Of a DNA stretch of 64,000 nt, positions 29,358 to 37,549 are shown piece by piece; the stretch's first letter is position 1, and each line of letters starts with the position of its first letter. The notes below the pieces were generated by a model, which did no database searches, was not told where the DNA came from, and saw only the letters and a list, made by a program, of their open reading frames with translations. This stretch comes from Empedobacter falsenii (lineage in GTDB: Bacteria; Bacteroidota; Bacteroidia; Flavobacteriales; Weeksellaceae). The position numbers and the translations under genes were made by a program. The DNA is taken from assembly GCF_013488205.1 (NCBI RefSeq), contig NZ_CP040908.1:3597501-3661500 (forward strand). The letters run 5' to 3'.

Positions 29358-29502
29358 TCTATTAATTTAAATTTTGAAAGAATATTTTAAAATTTGTGTG
29401 AGTTTAAAAATTATTATTGAATAACACAATGTGTTATTTCATTTCATAAGTAAGTTTTTTTAAAGTAGTTTTTAAAATTCATTTTCATTCAATTATCAAG
29501 TG

Positions 29503-29529
29503 AAAAGCGAGCCGATTTAGCTCGCTTTT
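29503..29529 (-). terminator. Terminator of the ABC transporter unit
   Basis: AAAAGCGAGC and GCTCGCTTTT arms with a 7-nt loop, 5 nt beyond the membrane protein stop. The T run on the minus strand is short (TTTT within the arm). Confidence 0.78.
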
Positions 29530-29534
29530 CTTTT

Positions 29535-31277
29535 TTATTCTTCTGGCATTGCTTGCCATTTTTTGTAAAGATTGATGATGAAATAAAAACTTATTAAATA
29601 TAAAATTGGATTGATGTATAGAAAAATTTCTGCAAATTCTTGCAACATCAACAATTCTTTATTTGTTTGTCTCAAATCATAAACACTTATTTGATTGGTT
29701 GGATCATACAACATTTCTGCACGTAAATCTGTGTAAAAACTAAGCATCACAATTCCAATAAAAACATTAGTCGCAACAAACCAATTAAGATTAACACCAG
29801 TTAAAACTTTATATTTTTTGGAACGCAAACCAATTAGTGTAATCGCTATAAATGCAATGTAAAAAACAAATAAAATAATATAAGGTGCAAATTGTGTATA
29901 ACCGATACTTGCATTGATAGAAATTCCGAAAACACTTCCTAAAATTGCCAAAATTCCTGCGCCAATTAATGAAATTAACCAAACTTTGAACGAACTAAAT
30001 CTGAACGTTATAATCAAAACAGTAATGATTAAAGCAATTAGTAAATAGTATTGAATAAGTTCTAACCAACTGGAACTGTATTTAGCAAGCTCAATATTTT
30101 CATACACTCTATTTAAACTTGATTGGTTGATGTAATCTTGTTTTTTATAATTTATTTCTTTGTAGTTTAAATTTGAATCTATAAAATAATACGGATATTG
30201 CGGCAAATAATCAATCCAATTTTTATGTTTGAATTGATAACCAATTTCTTGTTTTTTTAATAAATCGGTATAACTATTCAATAAAATTTCAATTGCTTTT
30301 CGATCATTTTTTTGCAACAAAGCAATCCATTGTTCATCGTAAAATTGATGATTTAAAGTAGAATCTTTCGGGTTGTTAAAAGCCAAAACACTATAATTAT
30401 ACAAACTTGCTAAGTTAAAATACGTTTGTGGTTTTTCTGAAGCGTTTACAGGACTTGCATACGAAACAGAATCTATACTTGTTGCATAAGCCATATCTAC
30501 AGCTGCTGCATCGGGATACGCCGCTTCTTCATAAAGCTGATTTGTAGACGAATTATTCTTTTTTAGAGGTTGATATGTTTGATTAAAATTAATTTTAGAA
30601 TAACTAAATCGCTCGGGAAAATAATCTCTTAATAAGGTTTCAAATTCAGGATTTCTGAAATACGGTTCTAAAAAAACATTATACGAATCATGTGGATTTT
30701 CTCTTAAATATTCTCTCTTATTTTTTTCATACAATTCTCTTGTTTCTTTCTCCGAAACCAACGAATCAAAAGCTGGAACAGGTAAATTTCTCGAATAATT
30801 ATCGTAACCAAATTCTGATCGAAGTGTAAAACCTTGTGTTCTATTGATAATGTCAATATCTTTCAAATACTGTTCTTCGCTCATATAATTTGAAACACGA
30901 AATTTCAGACCAGTTTTGAACGAATTTGGTACATAAAACATCAAAAATATAATGAAGAAAACAGCCAAAAATTCTTTGAATAAATAATTTCTCGAGGTTG
31001 GATAATTTGATTTGAAACGATTATTTTTAATATAGAAATACAGCCAAATAACGCCAATAATGACACCAATTAATAGATAATAAATAATAATTCCTGAGTT
31101 GAAAAACACTTCATAAAGTCCACTTTCTTGCAGTTGAGATTTTTTAGTAAAAAATAGAAATCCGTTGATAAATGCAATCAAGTTAAAAACTAAAACTGTC
31201 AACAAAATCCAAATAAATTTTAGATTCCAAATCAGCGGATATTTTGTAATTAAAGTTTGATTTATTTTTTTGAACAT
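29535..31277 (-). CDS. Polytopic membrane protein, probable ABC-2-type permease
   Basis: 580 residues. Three membrane spans within the first 125 residues (FIWILLTVLVFNLIAFINGF, IIIYYLLIGVIIGVIWLYFY, FLAVFFIIFLMFYV), a large external region of about 260 residues, then five spans (about 410-570). It lies 12 nt after an ABC ATPase gene, so it is most likely the permease partner. The big extracytoplasmic domain is unusual for an exporter permease and has no motif I recognise. The substrate is unknown. Confidence 0.75.
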   Translation of the reverse strand: MFKKINQTLITKYPLIWNLKFIWILLTVLVFNLIAFINGFLFFTKKSQLQESGLYEVFFNSGIIIYYLLIGVIIGVIWLYFYIKNNRFKSNYPTSRNYLFKEFLAVFFIIFLMFYVPNSFKTGLKFRVSNYMSEEQYLKDIDIINRTQGFTLRSEFGYDNYSRNLPVPAFDSLVSEKETRELYEKNKREYLRENPHDSYNVFLEPYFRNPEFETLLRDYFPERFSYSKINFNQTYQPLKKNNSSTNQLYEEAAYPDAAAVDMAYATSIDSVSYASPVNASEKPQTYFNLASLYNYSVLAFNNPKDSTLNHQFYDEQWIALLQKNDRKAIEILLNSYTDLLKKQEIGYQFKHKNWIDYLPQYPYYFIDSNLNYKEINYKKQDYINQSSLNRVYENIELAKYSSSWLELIQYYLLIALIITVLIITFRFSSFKVWLISLIGAGILAILGSVFGISINASIGYTQFAPYIILFVFYIAFIAITLIGLRSKKYKVLTGVNLNWFVATNVFIGIVMLSFYTDLRAEMLYDPTNQISVYDLRQTNKELLMLQEFAEIFLYINPILYLISFYFIINLYKKWQAMPEE

Positions 31278-31289
31278 AGTTGGTTAGTT

Positions 31290-32440
31290 TTAATTGACAA
31301 AAAAGCGACGACTTGATTTCGAAATATCTCGAATATATTTTACCTTCAATGATGAATTTCCGATTTCGGATAAAATCATATTCATCGAAATTCTATCATC
31401 AAAATACGCGATATACGAACCTCCATTGAATTTTATTTGCTTAATTTCGATATTAGATAAAGCTGTTAATAACTCTTCTTTTGTGTTTTCAACATCAATT
31501 TCAACAATCGTAAAATCACCTTCCAAATCATTTGTATCTCCTTGTATTTTAAGCTTTCCTTGCTCCAAAAAGAGAACTTCTGTCGATACTTTTTCAACTT
31601 CATACAATTGTTGAGAACTCAAAATAACACCAAAAGGATTGCGAATAGATTGTGATAAAAATTTCAAATCTTCGAGAACAATTTGTTGCGCCAAAATATC
31701 CAAATTCGCCAAAGGTTCGTCTAATAACAACACTTTTGGACGACGCAATAACGTTCGCGCCAACTCGAATCGCATTTTATAACCAGACGACAATTGTCGC
31801 CATTGCAAATCCTTGTACGGCCAAAGCCCCAAACGCGCTAACATCACATTCGCCAACAACCAATTTTCTTCGCTGTAAATATCATAACATGTCAAGGTAA
31901 ACTGTAGATTTTCCATCAACGAACCATATAAAACCTCAATTCGTTGCGGCACATAAACCAACTTAGTTTTCAGCTCGAAACTAAACGGTTTTGCTTTAGA
32001 AAATGATAATTTATTTCGCCAGAAGTTGGTTTCAATTCACCACAAATCAAACGTAATAAAGTTGTTTTTCCATTTCCATTTTCTCCAACTAATCCAACAA
32101 CTTCTCGTGATTTCAAATCAAAAGTAATCGGATGAAGTTTAAAATTCCGACGATGATAAGCTTTTTCAACATTGTTGGTTGATATCAACGTTTCTTCTTT
32201 CTGAAAGGGCGGAGGAGGAGCTTGTTTCAGCTTTACCACCAATTGTAAAGCTTGCGTTGTTTTATTTTCGTTCGTAGAATTCTCGTTATAATAAAGATCC
32301 GAATAGGAGATAATCTCTTTGTAAAAAGATTTCTCACCCAAATCCAACACACAATCAATTAATCGGCGATAGCCCAAATCAAGATCATTGTGTTGCAAAT
32401 GATTTTCTACTTCGTTTAGTCGTTGGTTAAATTCATTCAT
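31290..32440 (-). pseudogene. ABC transporter ATPase gene with a frameshift
   Basis: Two overlapping-phase frames together encode one ATPase of about 383 residues. The first (from 32440) has an unusual N-terminal region of about 85 residues, then Walker A GENGNGKT (119-126) and SGEINYHF. It then leaves the true frame and stops at TGA (31970). The second frame continues SKAKPFSFELKTKLVYVPQR, signature LSSGYKMRF, Walker B VLLLDEPLANLD and a C-terminal domain. One missing T in the TTTT run (AAAA at 32000-32003 on the plus strand) accounts for it. It could be mutation, sequencing error or -1 frameshifting. The intact permease gene follows. Confidence 0.82.
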
Positions 32441-32871
32441 AGATTGATTATTAAATCATTACGAATATAACAATCCTTTTCTACAAATAAAATGGCTAAT
32501 TGTAGGGAGATTTCAGTTTCAACAATTTTTGATAAACTATCTTAATTACTTTTTAATTTATTGTTTAGCAATATTTTATAATTAACAATTTTAATTTTCT
32601 TAAATCAATTTAGTTCTAAAATCATCATTATTCACAAGTTTTAATAAAGTCTATTCATAACTTTTTAATTCATTTATATTGAATAGTTTACTATTAACAA
32701 TTTGAGTAATTAATCAAGCAATAAACATTTTTTTTATAACTCAGTTGAAAAGTAGTTAATTTATTAAATAACAAGTAATTACTATTAACAATTATCAAAA
32801 TGAAATAAACTCAGTTTCTTATAAGGTGTGATCCTGAAACGAGTTCAGGATGACTTTAAAAGTCACAAAAA
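32441..32871. other. AT-rich intergenic region between the ABC unit and pgk
   Basis: No gene is seen. It contains TTATTCACA (32628-32636), a TTATnCACA-type DnaA box, and ATTAACAATT three times, two of them as ACTATTAACAATT. The hairpin repeat at 32831-32851 and the pgk terminator lie at its right end. The minus-strand promoter of the ABC unit should be near 32460-32520, but no clean TAnnTTTG box is visible. Confidence 0.5.
32831..32851. repeat. Palindromic intergenic repeat (ATCCTGAA type)
   Basis: ATCCTGAA-ACGAG-TTCAGGAT, flanked by GTG and GAC. I recognise GTCATCCTGAACTCGTTTCAGGATC-like sequences as abundant dispersed elements in Bacteroidota genomes. Only one copy lies in this window. Confidence 0.55.
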
Positions 32872-32893
32872 AAGCCGAGCAAATGCTCGGCTT
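32872..32893 (-). terminator. Terminator of pgk
   Basis: AAGCCGAGC and GCTCGGCTT arms, 4-nt loop, T run on the minus strand (A7 at 32867-32873). Confidence 0.9.
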
Positions 32894-32929
32894 AATTTTT
32901 CTACTATTTTAAGTATTTTTTTCCCTTTC

Positions 32930-34120
32930 TTATTTTAAAATTGCAGCAACTCCTGGTAATTCTTTACCTTCCAACGATTCTAACATTGCGCCACCTCCTG
33001 TAGAAACGTAGCTTACTTTGTCATCGTAACCAAATTGTTTTACGAAAGCAACAGAATCTCCACCACCAACAAGCGAGAAAGCGCCGTTTGCCGTAGCTTC
33101 AGCAATTGCATCACCTAAAGCAATAGTTCCTTTTGCAAAATTTGACATTTCAAAAACACCTAAAGGACCATTCCAAAGAATTGTTTTCGAATTGTTAATT
33201 ACATCTGCAAAAACTTTTGACGATTCTACACCAACATCCATTCCCATCCATCCATCAGGAATTTGATCAGAAGGAACAGTTTGTGTATTTGCATCATTAC
33301 TGAAATTATCAGCAATTACATTGTCAACTGGTAAATAAACTTTTACATTATGTTTTTTACATTCAGCCAAAATTTCTTTCGCTAAATCTAATTTATCATC
33401 TTCTACCAACGAATTTCCGATTTTTCCTCCATTTGCTTTTACAAATGTATACGTCATTCCACCACCAATAATCAAGTTATCAATAACTGGTAAAATATTG
33501 TTGATAATCGTAATTTTAGAAGACACTTTAGCTCCTCCAAGTACCGCTGTTACAGGTTTTTCTCCGTCTGCTAACACTTTATTAATAGCTGTTAATTCTT
33601 GTTCCATTAACAAACCAAAACATTTATTTTCCGGGAAAAATTCAGCAATAATTGCAGTCGAAGCATGTGCGCGGTGTGCAGTTCCGAAAGCGTCATTCAC
33701 ATAAATATCTCCAAATTGAGCCAATGCTTTAGCAAAATCTTTATCACCTGCTTCTTCTTCATTGTGGAAACGAACATTCTCCAATAATAAAACTTGGCCT
33801 GGTTTTAGATTACTAACTTTTTGTTTCGCATCATCGCCAATAACATCATTTGCAACGATTACTTCAACGCCAAGAATTTCTGAAACTTTTGATGCAATAT
33901 GTTTTAATGAATATTTGTCATTGAATTCGCCTTTTGGACGTCCCAAATGACTCATTAATACAACAGCGCCACCATCTTTCAATATTTTGTCGATCGTTGG
34001 TTTTGCAGCTCTAATACGTGTATCATCTGTCACATTTAAGTTTTCGTCTTGCGGAACATTGAAATCTACACGAATCAATGCTTTCTTGTTTTCGAAATTG
34101 TAGTCGTTGATTGTTTTCAT
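32930..34120 (-). CDS. pgk: Phosphoglycerate kinase
   Basis: Glycolytic enzyme forming ATP and 3-phosphoglycerate. 396 residues. Substrate motifs [18 protein letters not shown] and [15 protein letters not shown] are in the N-domain; nucleotide site [18 protein letters not shown] and [13 protein letters not shown] in the C-domain. Single gene. A TACTTTTG box at 34154-34147 gives a leader of about 25 nt. Confidence 0.98.
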   Translation of the reverse strand: MKTINDYNFENKKALIRVDFNVPQDENLNVTDDTRIRAAKPTIDKILKDGGAVVLMSHLGRPKGEFNDKYSLKHIASKVSEILGVEVIVANDVIGDDAKQKVSNLKPGQVLLLENVRFHNEEEAGDKDFAKALAQFGDIYVNDAFGTAHRAHASTAIIAEFFPENKCFGLLMEQELTAINKVLADGEKPVTAVLGGAKVSSKITIINNILPVIDNLIIGGGMTYTFVKANGGKIGNSLVEDDKLDLAKEILAECKKHNVKVYLPVDNVIADNFSNDANTQTVPSDQIPDGWMGMDVGVESSKVFADVINNSKTILWNGPLGVFEMSNFAKGTIALGDAIAEATANGAFSLVGGGDSVAFVKQFGYDDKVSYVSTGGGAMLESLEGKELPGVAAILK

Positions 34121-34662
34121 ATTTTGATTTGAAATTTTGAACTACACAAAAGTAATCAAACTTTCATTTTGAGACTTAAAATCATTCAACACAATTTTCA
34201 ACTATTAACAATTCATAATAATATATATAGTTTAATTAATTTTTAAATTTTTAAAAAAGAAAAATATGTTATTATTATTAGCACTGTTAATATGTGGATA
34301 ACTAAAGTGAGATAAATTTTATTTAATAGCAATTAACAAGCTATTATTTGTAATTTTGTTTTGTAATGAAAGAGTTAGATATTCTATCAACAATTTATCA
34401 TTTTGGTTGATAAACAACTTTTGTTAAAAAGAAGTTTTGTGAAAACTATTCATAACGGTGTGTAAATCTTTTATGCCAAAATGAAAACTTTTACTTGACT
34501 TGTATTGATTTATTTCTAATTGATTTTTTGAATCAGATTTCCAAATTTTTCTCTCGAAAAGTTATTAGTTTTATTCAATCATCTTTTAACAAGTTGTTAC
34601 TTTTACTTAACATTTGATTTACAATTATTTAAACAAAAACAACAAAAACACCTGTTAATTAA
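34121..34662. other. 542-bp AT-rich divergent intergenic region (pgk / rpiB)
   Basis: No gene or RNA is recognised. The pgk -7 box TACTTTTG is at 34147-34154. A perfect DnaA box, TGTGGATAA (TTATCCACA on the other strand), is at 34293-34301 but is alone. ACTATTAACAATT occurs again at 34201. No consensus promoter for rpiB is evident; the nearest TACTTTTA (about 34600) has one mismatch. Confidence 0.5.
34147..34154 (-). promoter_or_regulatory. pgk promoter, -7 element
   Basis: TACTTTTG on the minus strand, 26 nt before the pgk ATG. The -33 TTG is not clear. Confidence 0.5.
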
Positions 34663-35103
34663 ATGAAAATTGCAATCGGAGCGGACCATGCTGGGTTCGA
34701 TTATAAGGAGAAATTAGTACCCTTTTTAACAAGTCAAGGATTTGAGGTTGAGGATTTTGGTACGTTCTCAACAGCGAGTGTTGATTACCCTGATTTTGCA
34801 CACCCAACGGCACAAGCTGTAGAAGATGGAAAAGCAGATTTCGGAATTTTGATTTGTGGTAGTGCGCAAGGCGTTACAATGACTGCAAATAAACACCAAG
34901 GAATTCGTGCTGCATTATGTTGGATGACTGATATTGCAAAGTTAGCTCGTCAACACAATAATGCAAATGTGTTAACATTACCTGCACGCTTTATTGCGTA
35001 TGAATATGCAGAAGAAATTGTAAATACATTTTTAGCAACAGAATTTGAAGGTGGTCGTCACCAAGGGCGTGTAGATAAAATTGCTTGTTCATACAACGGA
35101 TAA
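34663..35103 (+). CDS. rpiB: Ribose-5-phosphate isomerase B
   Basis: Interconverts ribulose-5-P and ribose-5-P. 146 residues of the RpiB/LacAB family: MKIAIGADHAGFDYKEKL, DYPDFAHP, the catalytic Cys region LICGSAQGVTMTANKHQGIRA, and HNNANVLTLPAR. Active site residues Asp8, His9 and the Cys of ICGSAQG are present. Single gene with terminator. Confidence 0.95.
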   Translation: MKIAIGADHAGFDYKEKLVPFLTSQGFEVEDFGTFSTASVDYPDFAHPTAQAVEDGKADFGILICGSAQGVTMTANKHQGIRAALCWMTDIAKLARQHNNANVLTLPARFIAYEYAEEIVNTFLATEFEGGRHQGRVDKIACSYNG

Positions 35104-35127
35104 TTTTATACATCTATAATAAGATAC

Positions 35128-35161
35128 AAAATCGGTCAATTCGTAAGAGTTGACCGATTTT
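35128..35161 (+). terminator. rpiB terminator
   Basis: AAAATCGGTCAA and TTGACCGATTTT arms with a 10-nt loop, then TTATTTT. Confidence 0.85.
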
Positions 35162-35335
35162 TATTTTAAAAATTAAATTTAAAACTATTATAAAGTTTAA
35201 ATTGTTAAGTATAAATAATATTTTAGATTTTAAATTAAATATTTTTAAACCAATTTAAGTCAATAGTAAATTTATTGATTGTAGCTGTTCTACTTTTACA
35301 TCAGTTAAAAAAACAAATCATTTAAAGATTAAAAG

Positions 35336-36340
35336 ATGAGCAGAGCATTATTACGTAGAGAACAAGCAATCTCTTTTGTAAAAGAAGAATTTTCGAAAGG
35401 ATTACAAAAAGAATTAAACATTATTCCAGTTTCTGGACCATTGGTAGTTTTGGATGGAACAGGTATTAATGATGATTTGAATAGTATCGAAAGACCTGTA
35501 AAGTTCCCTATAAAATCTTTGAATGATAAAAATGCGGTGGTTGTGCATTCTTTGGCAAAATGGAAACGTATTCGTTTGAAAGAATTGGAAATTGAGCCAG
35601 GCGAAGGAATTATAACAGATATGCACGCTTTGCGTCCGGACGAGGATTATTCGCCAATTCATTCTATTTATGTTGATCAGTGGGATTGGGAAAAAGTAAT
35701 TGTTCCACAAGATCGTCAATTGGATTATCTTTTTTCGACAGTAAAATCAATTTATGAAGTTATTAAACAAACGGAGCAAAATGTAGAGGCGAAATATCCA
35801 CAATTGAAAGCTGTTTTACCAGAACAAATTACATTTATTTCGTCTGAAGATTTACTACAAAAGTATCCAACATTTACGCCGAAACAACGTGAAAATGCAA
35901 TTTGTAAAGAATTTGGAGCTGTTTTTATTTATGGAATTGGAGGAGAATTGAGTAATGGAGAATTACACGATGCACGTGCCGCTGATTATGACGATTGGAG
36001 TACAGAAAACAGTGCTGGTTTTAGAGGTTTGAACGGTGATATTTTAGTTTGGAACCCTGTTTTAGAATCTGCTTTCGAGTTATCCTCGATGGGAATTCGT
36101 GTGGATAAAGAAGCTTTGACGAAACAATTAGAAATTAGAGATTCTTCGGATCGCAAGAACTTATTATTTCACTCAATGTTGTTAGATGATCAGTTAACAG
36201 AATCAATTGGAGGTGGAATTGGACAATCTCGTATGTGTATGTTTATGTTAAAATCTCGACATATTGGCGAAGTACAAGCAAGTATTTGGGACGGAAAAGT
36301 AAAAGAAAAATTAAAAGAAGAAAGCATCGAATTATTATAA
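35336..36340 (+). CDS. asnA: Aspartate-ammonia ligase
   Basis: Makes asparagine from aspartate, ammonia and ATP. 334 residues, the usual AsnA length (about 330). Motifs: LRREQAISFVK, GPLVVLDGTGINDDLN, VHSLAKWKR, HALRPDEDYSPIHSIYVDQWDWE, and GGGIGQSRMCMFML near the C-terminus, all from the class II tRNA synthetase-like fold. Single gene with a strong terminator. Confidence 0.97.
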   Translation: MSRALLRREQAISFVKEEFSKGLQKELNIIPVSGPLVVLDGTGINDDLNSIERPVKFPIKSLNDKNAVVVHSLAKWKRIRLKELEIEPGEGIITDMHALRPDEDYSPIHSIYVDQWDWEKVIVPQDRQLDYLFSTVKSIYEVIKQTEQNVEAKYPQLKAVLPEQITFISSEDLLQKYPTFTPKQRENAICKEFGAVFIYGIGGELSNGELHDARAADYDDWSTENSAGFRGLNGDILVWNPVLESAFELSSMGIRVDKEALTKQLEIRDSSDRKNLLFHSMLLDDQLTESIGGGIGQSRMCMFMLKSRHIGEVQASIWDGKVKEKLKEESIELL

Positions 36341-36342
36341 AT

Positions 36343-36376
36343 GAAAAAGCAGTTTCAAAGTCTTGAAACTGCTTTT
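36343..36376. terminator. Terminator of asnA, possibly also of the GT25 gene
   Basis: AAAAAGCAGTTTCAA and TTGAAACTGCTTTTT arms with a 4-nt loop and a T7 run. It starts 3 nt after the asnA stop and can act in both directions. Confidence 0.9.
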
Positions 36377-36473
36377 TTTGTGTTTTATATTGAAATTAAC
36401 AATGTTTATAACTGTTTATAATGGTTGTTAATTCACTTTAAATAAAATATTTATACTTCATTTAAATTGTTAA

Positions 36474-37271
36474 CTAAGAAATACGTTCGTTTTTCTTTGC
36501 AATAAAACTATCATAGAATTTTTTGAAACCATGATGATTGATTAAATAGAAATATTTAGGAAATAATCGATTCAATTCGTATTGAATTTGTCTTGGAAAT
36601 TTAGACTTTCTTAAACTGCGATCAATCTGAATTTGCGTTTCTACTGGAGCTGGTTTAACAAGCGATGGAAGAAGATTATATATTCTTAAATCAAATTCCC
36701 AAGCATGCTGTAAATCACAATCAATAGGACGTTGAATTGTAGGAAGCGGCGTTTTAATTTTATTCAGAAATTTTTCTGCTGCTTTTCTTGTCCAAATTGC
36801 AGCAATTGTTGTGATTGGAATACTTGTTCCACAAGCTGCAATTATATATTTTTGGTCAACATCAGCTATTTTGATATGTTTTCGTTTTCTATTAAACAAC
36901 TTCAAAACATCCCAATGATCTTTTACTTTTAGATCATCATATTGATTCATCGCTTTTTCTACAGCAGATTTAAAATCATCAACCAAAATTGCATCATCTT
37001 CTATAATCAAAGCAAAATCATTTTCAGAAGTCAAAAAAGTTTCTAGCGTTTTCACATGACTCAAATAACAACCAATTTCTCCAGGAACTAAATCGCGGTC
37101 ATATTTATTTTTTACTTTATAGGTTGACGAATCCAAAGTTTTGGCATCTACAGCAGAAATTCTTTCGTAAGTAATCTCACATTTTTCGAATTCTTTTTGC
37201 ATCAATTCAAGCCGATCTATAGCTCGATCAAGGTTAATTAAGTAGGTTTGGTATAATGGTTTAGTTTTCAT
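36474..37271 (-). CDS. Glycosyltransferase family 25
   Basis: 265 residues. The N-terminal TYLINLDRAIDRLELMQKEF, GEIGCYLSHV and the acidic LIIEDDAILVDDF at about 90 are GT25 (LpsA/LgtB-like) motifs; the EDD triplet is the likely metal or nucleotide site. No signal or membrane span, so it acts on the cytoplasmic face, probably on lipopolysaccharide or a surface glycan. Single gene between asnA and rnr; the acceptor is unknown. Confidence 0.88.
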   Translation of the reverse strand: MKTKPLYQTYLINLDRAIDRLELMQKEFEKCEITYERISAVDAKTLDSSTYKVKNKYDRDLVPGEIGCYLSHVKTLETFLTSENDFALIIEDDAILVDDFKSAVEKAMNQYDDLKVKDHWDVLKLFNRKRKHIKIADVDQKYIIAACGTSIPITTIAAIWTRKAAEKFLNKIKTPLPTIQRPIDCDLQHAWEFDLRIYNLLPSLVKPAPVETQIQIDRSLRKSKFPRQIQYELNRLFPKYFYLINHHGFKKFYDSFIAKKNERIS

Positions 37272-37377
37272 TCAATTAATTATCAATGCAAAAATAGTTT
37301 TTTTGGCTCAATTTTCGCAATAAATCAAAACGTTACAAGTAATCTTATCCTTTCCGTAACATAGAATTGGCTGTAAA

Positions 37378-37410
37378 TTGTTATTTTAGAAAAAGGATAT
37401 ATTACCTTTG
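37378..37410 (+). promoter_or_regulatory. rnr promoter
   Basis: TTG (37378-37380), 22 nt, TACCTTTG (37403-37410). It implies a leader of about 135 nt. Confidence 0.6.
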
Positions 37411-37430
37411 CAGTGGTTATGTTGTTTATT

Positions 37431-37485
37431 AACATCTTATCAATAGTTATTAAAAATAATTTGATAATCAAATAATTAAGATGTT
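37431..37485 (+). promoter_or_regulatory. Inverted repeat in the rnr leader
   Basis: AACATCTTA (37431-37439) and TAAGATGTT (37477-37485) can close a 37-nt AT-rich loop inside the long 5' leader of rnr. It may influence mRNA stability or temperature response. No known riboswitch is recognised. Confidence 0.35.
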
Positions 37486-37549
37486 TATTTATTAACTATT
37501 TTAAAATAAATCTCGAAAAAACAAGAAGAGATTTTACAGAAAACAAATT

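Noticed and set aside
34121-34662. Chromosomal replication origin in the pgk-rpiB gap
   Set aside because: Only one perfect DnaA box, no dnaA gene and no cluster; kept as a low-interest observation only.
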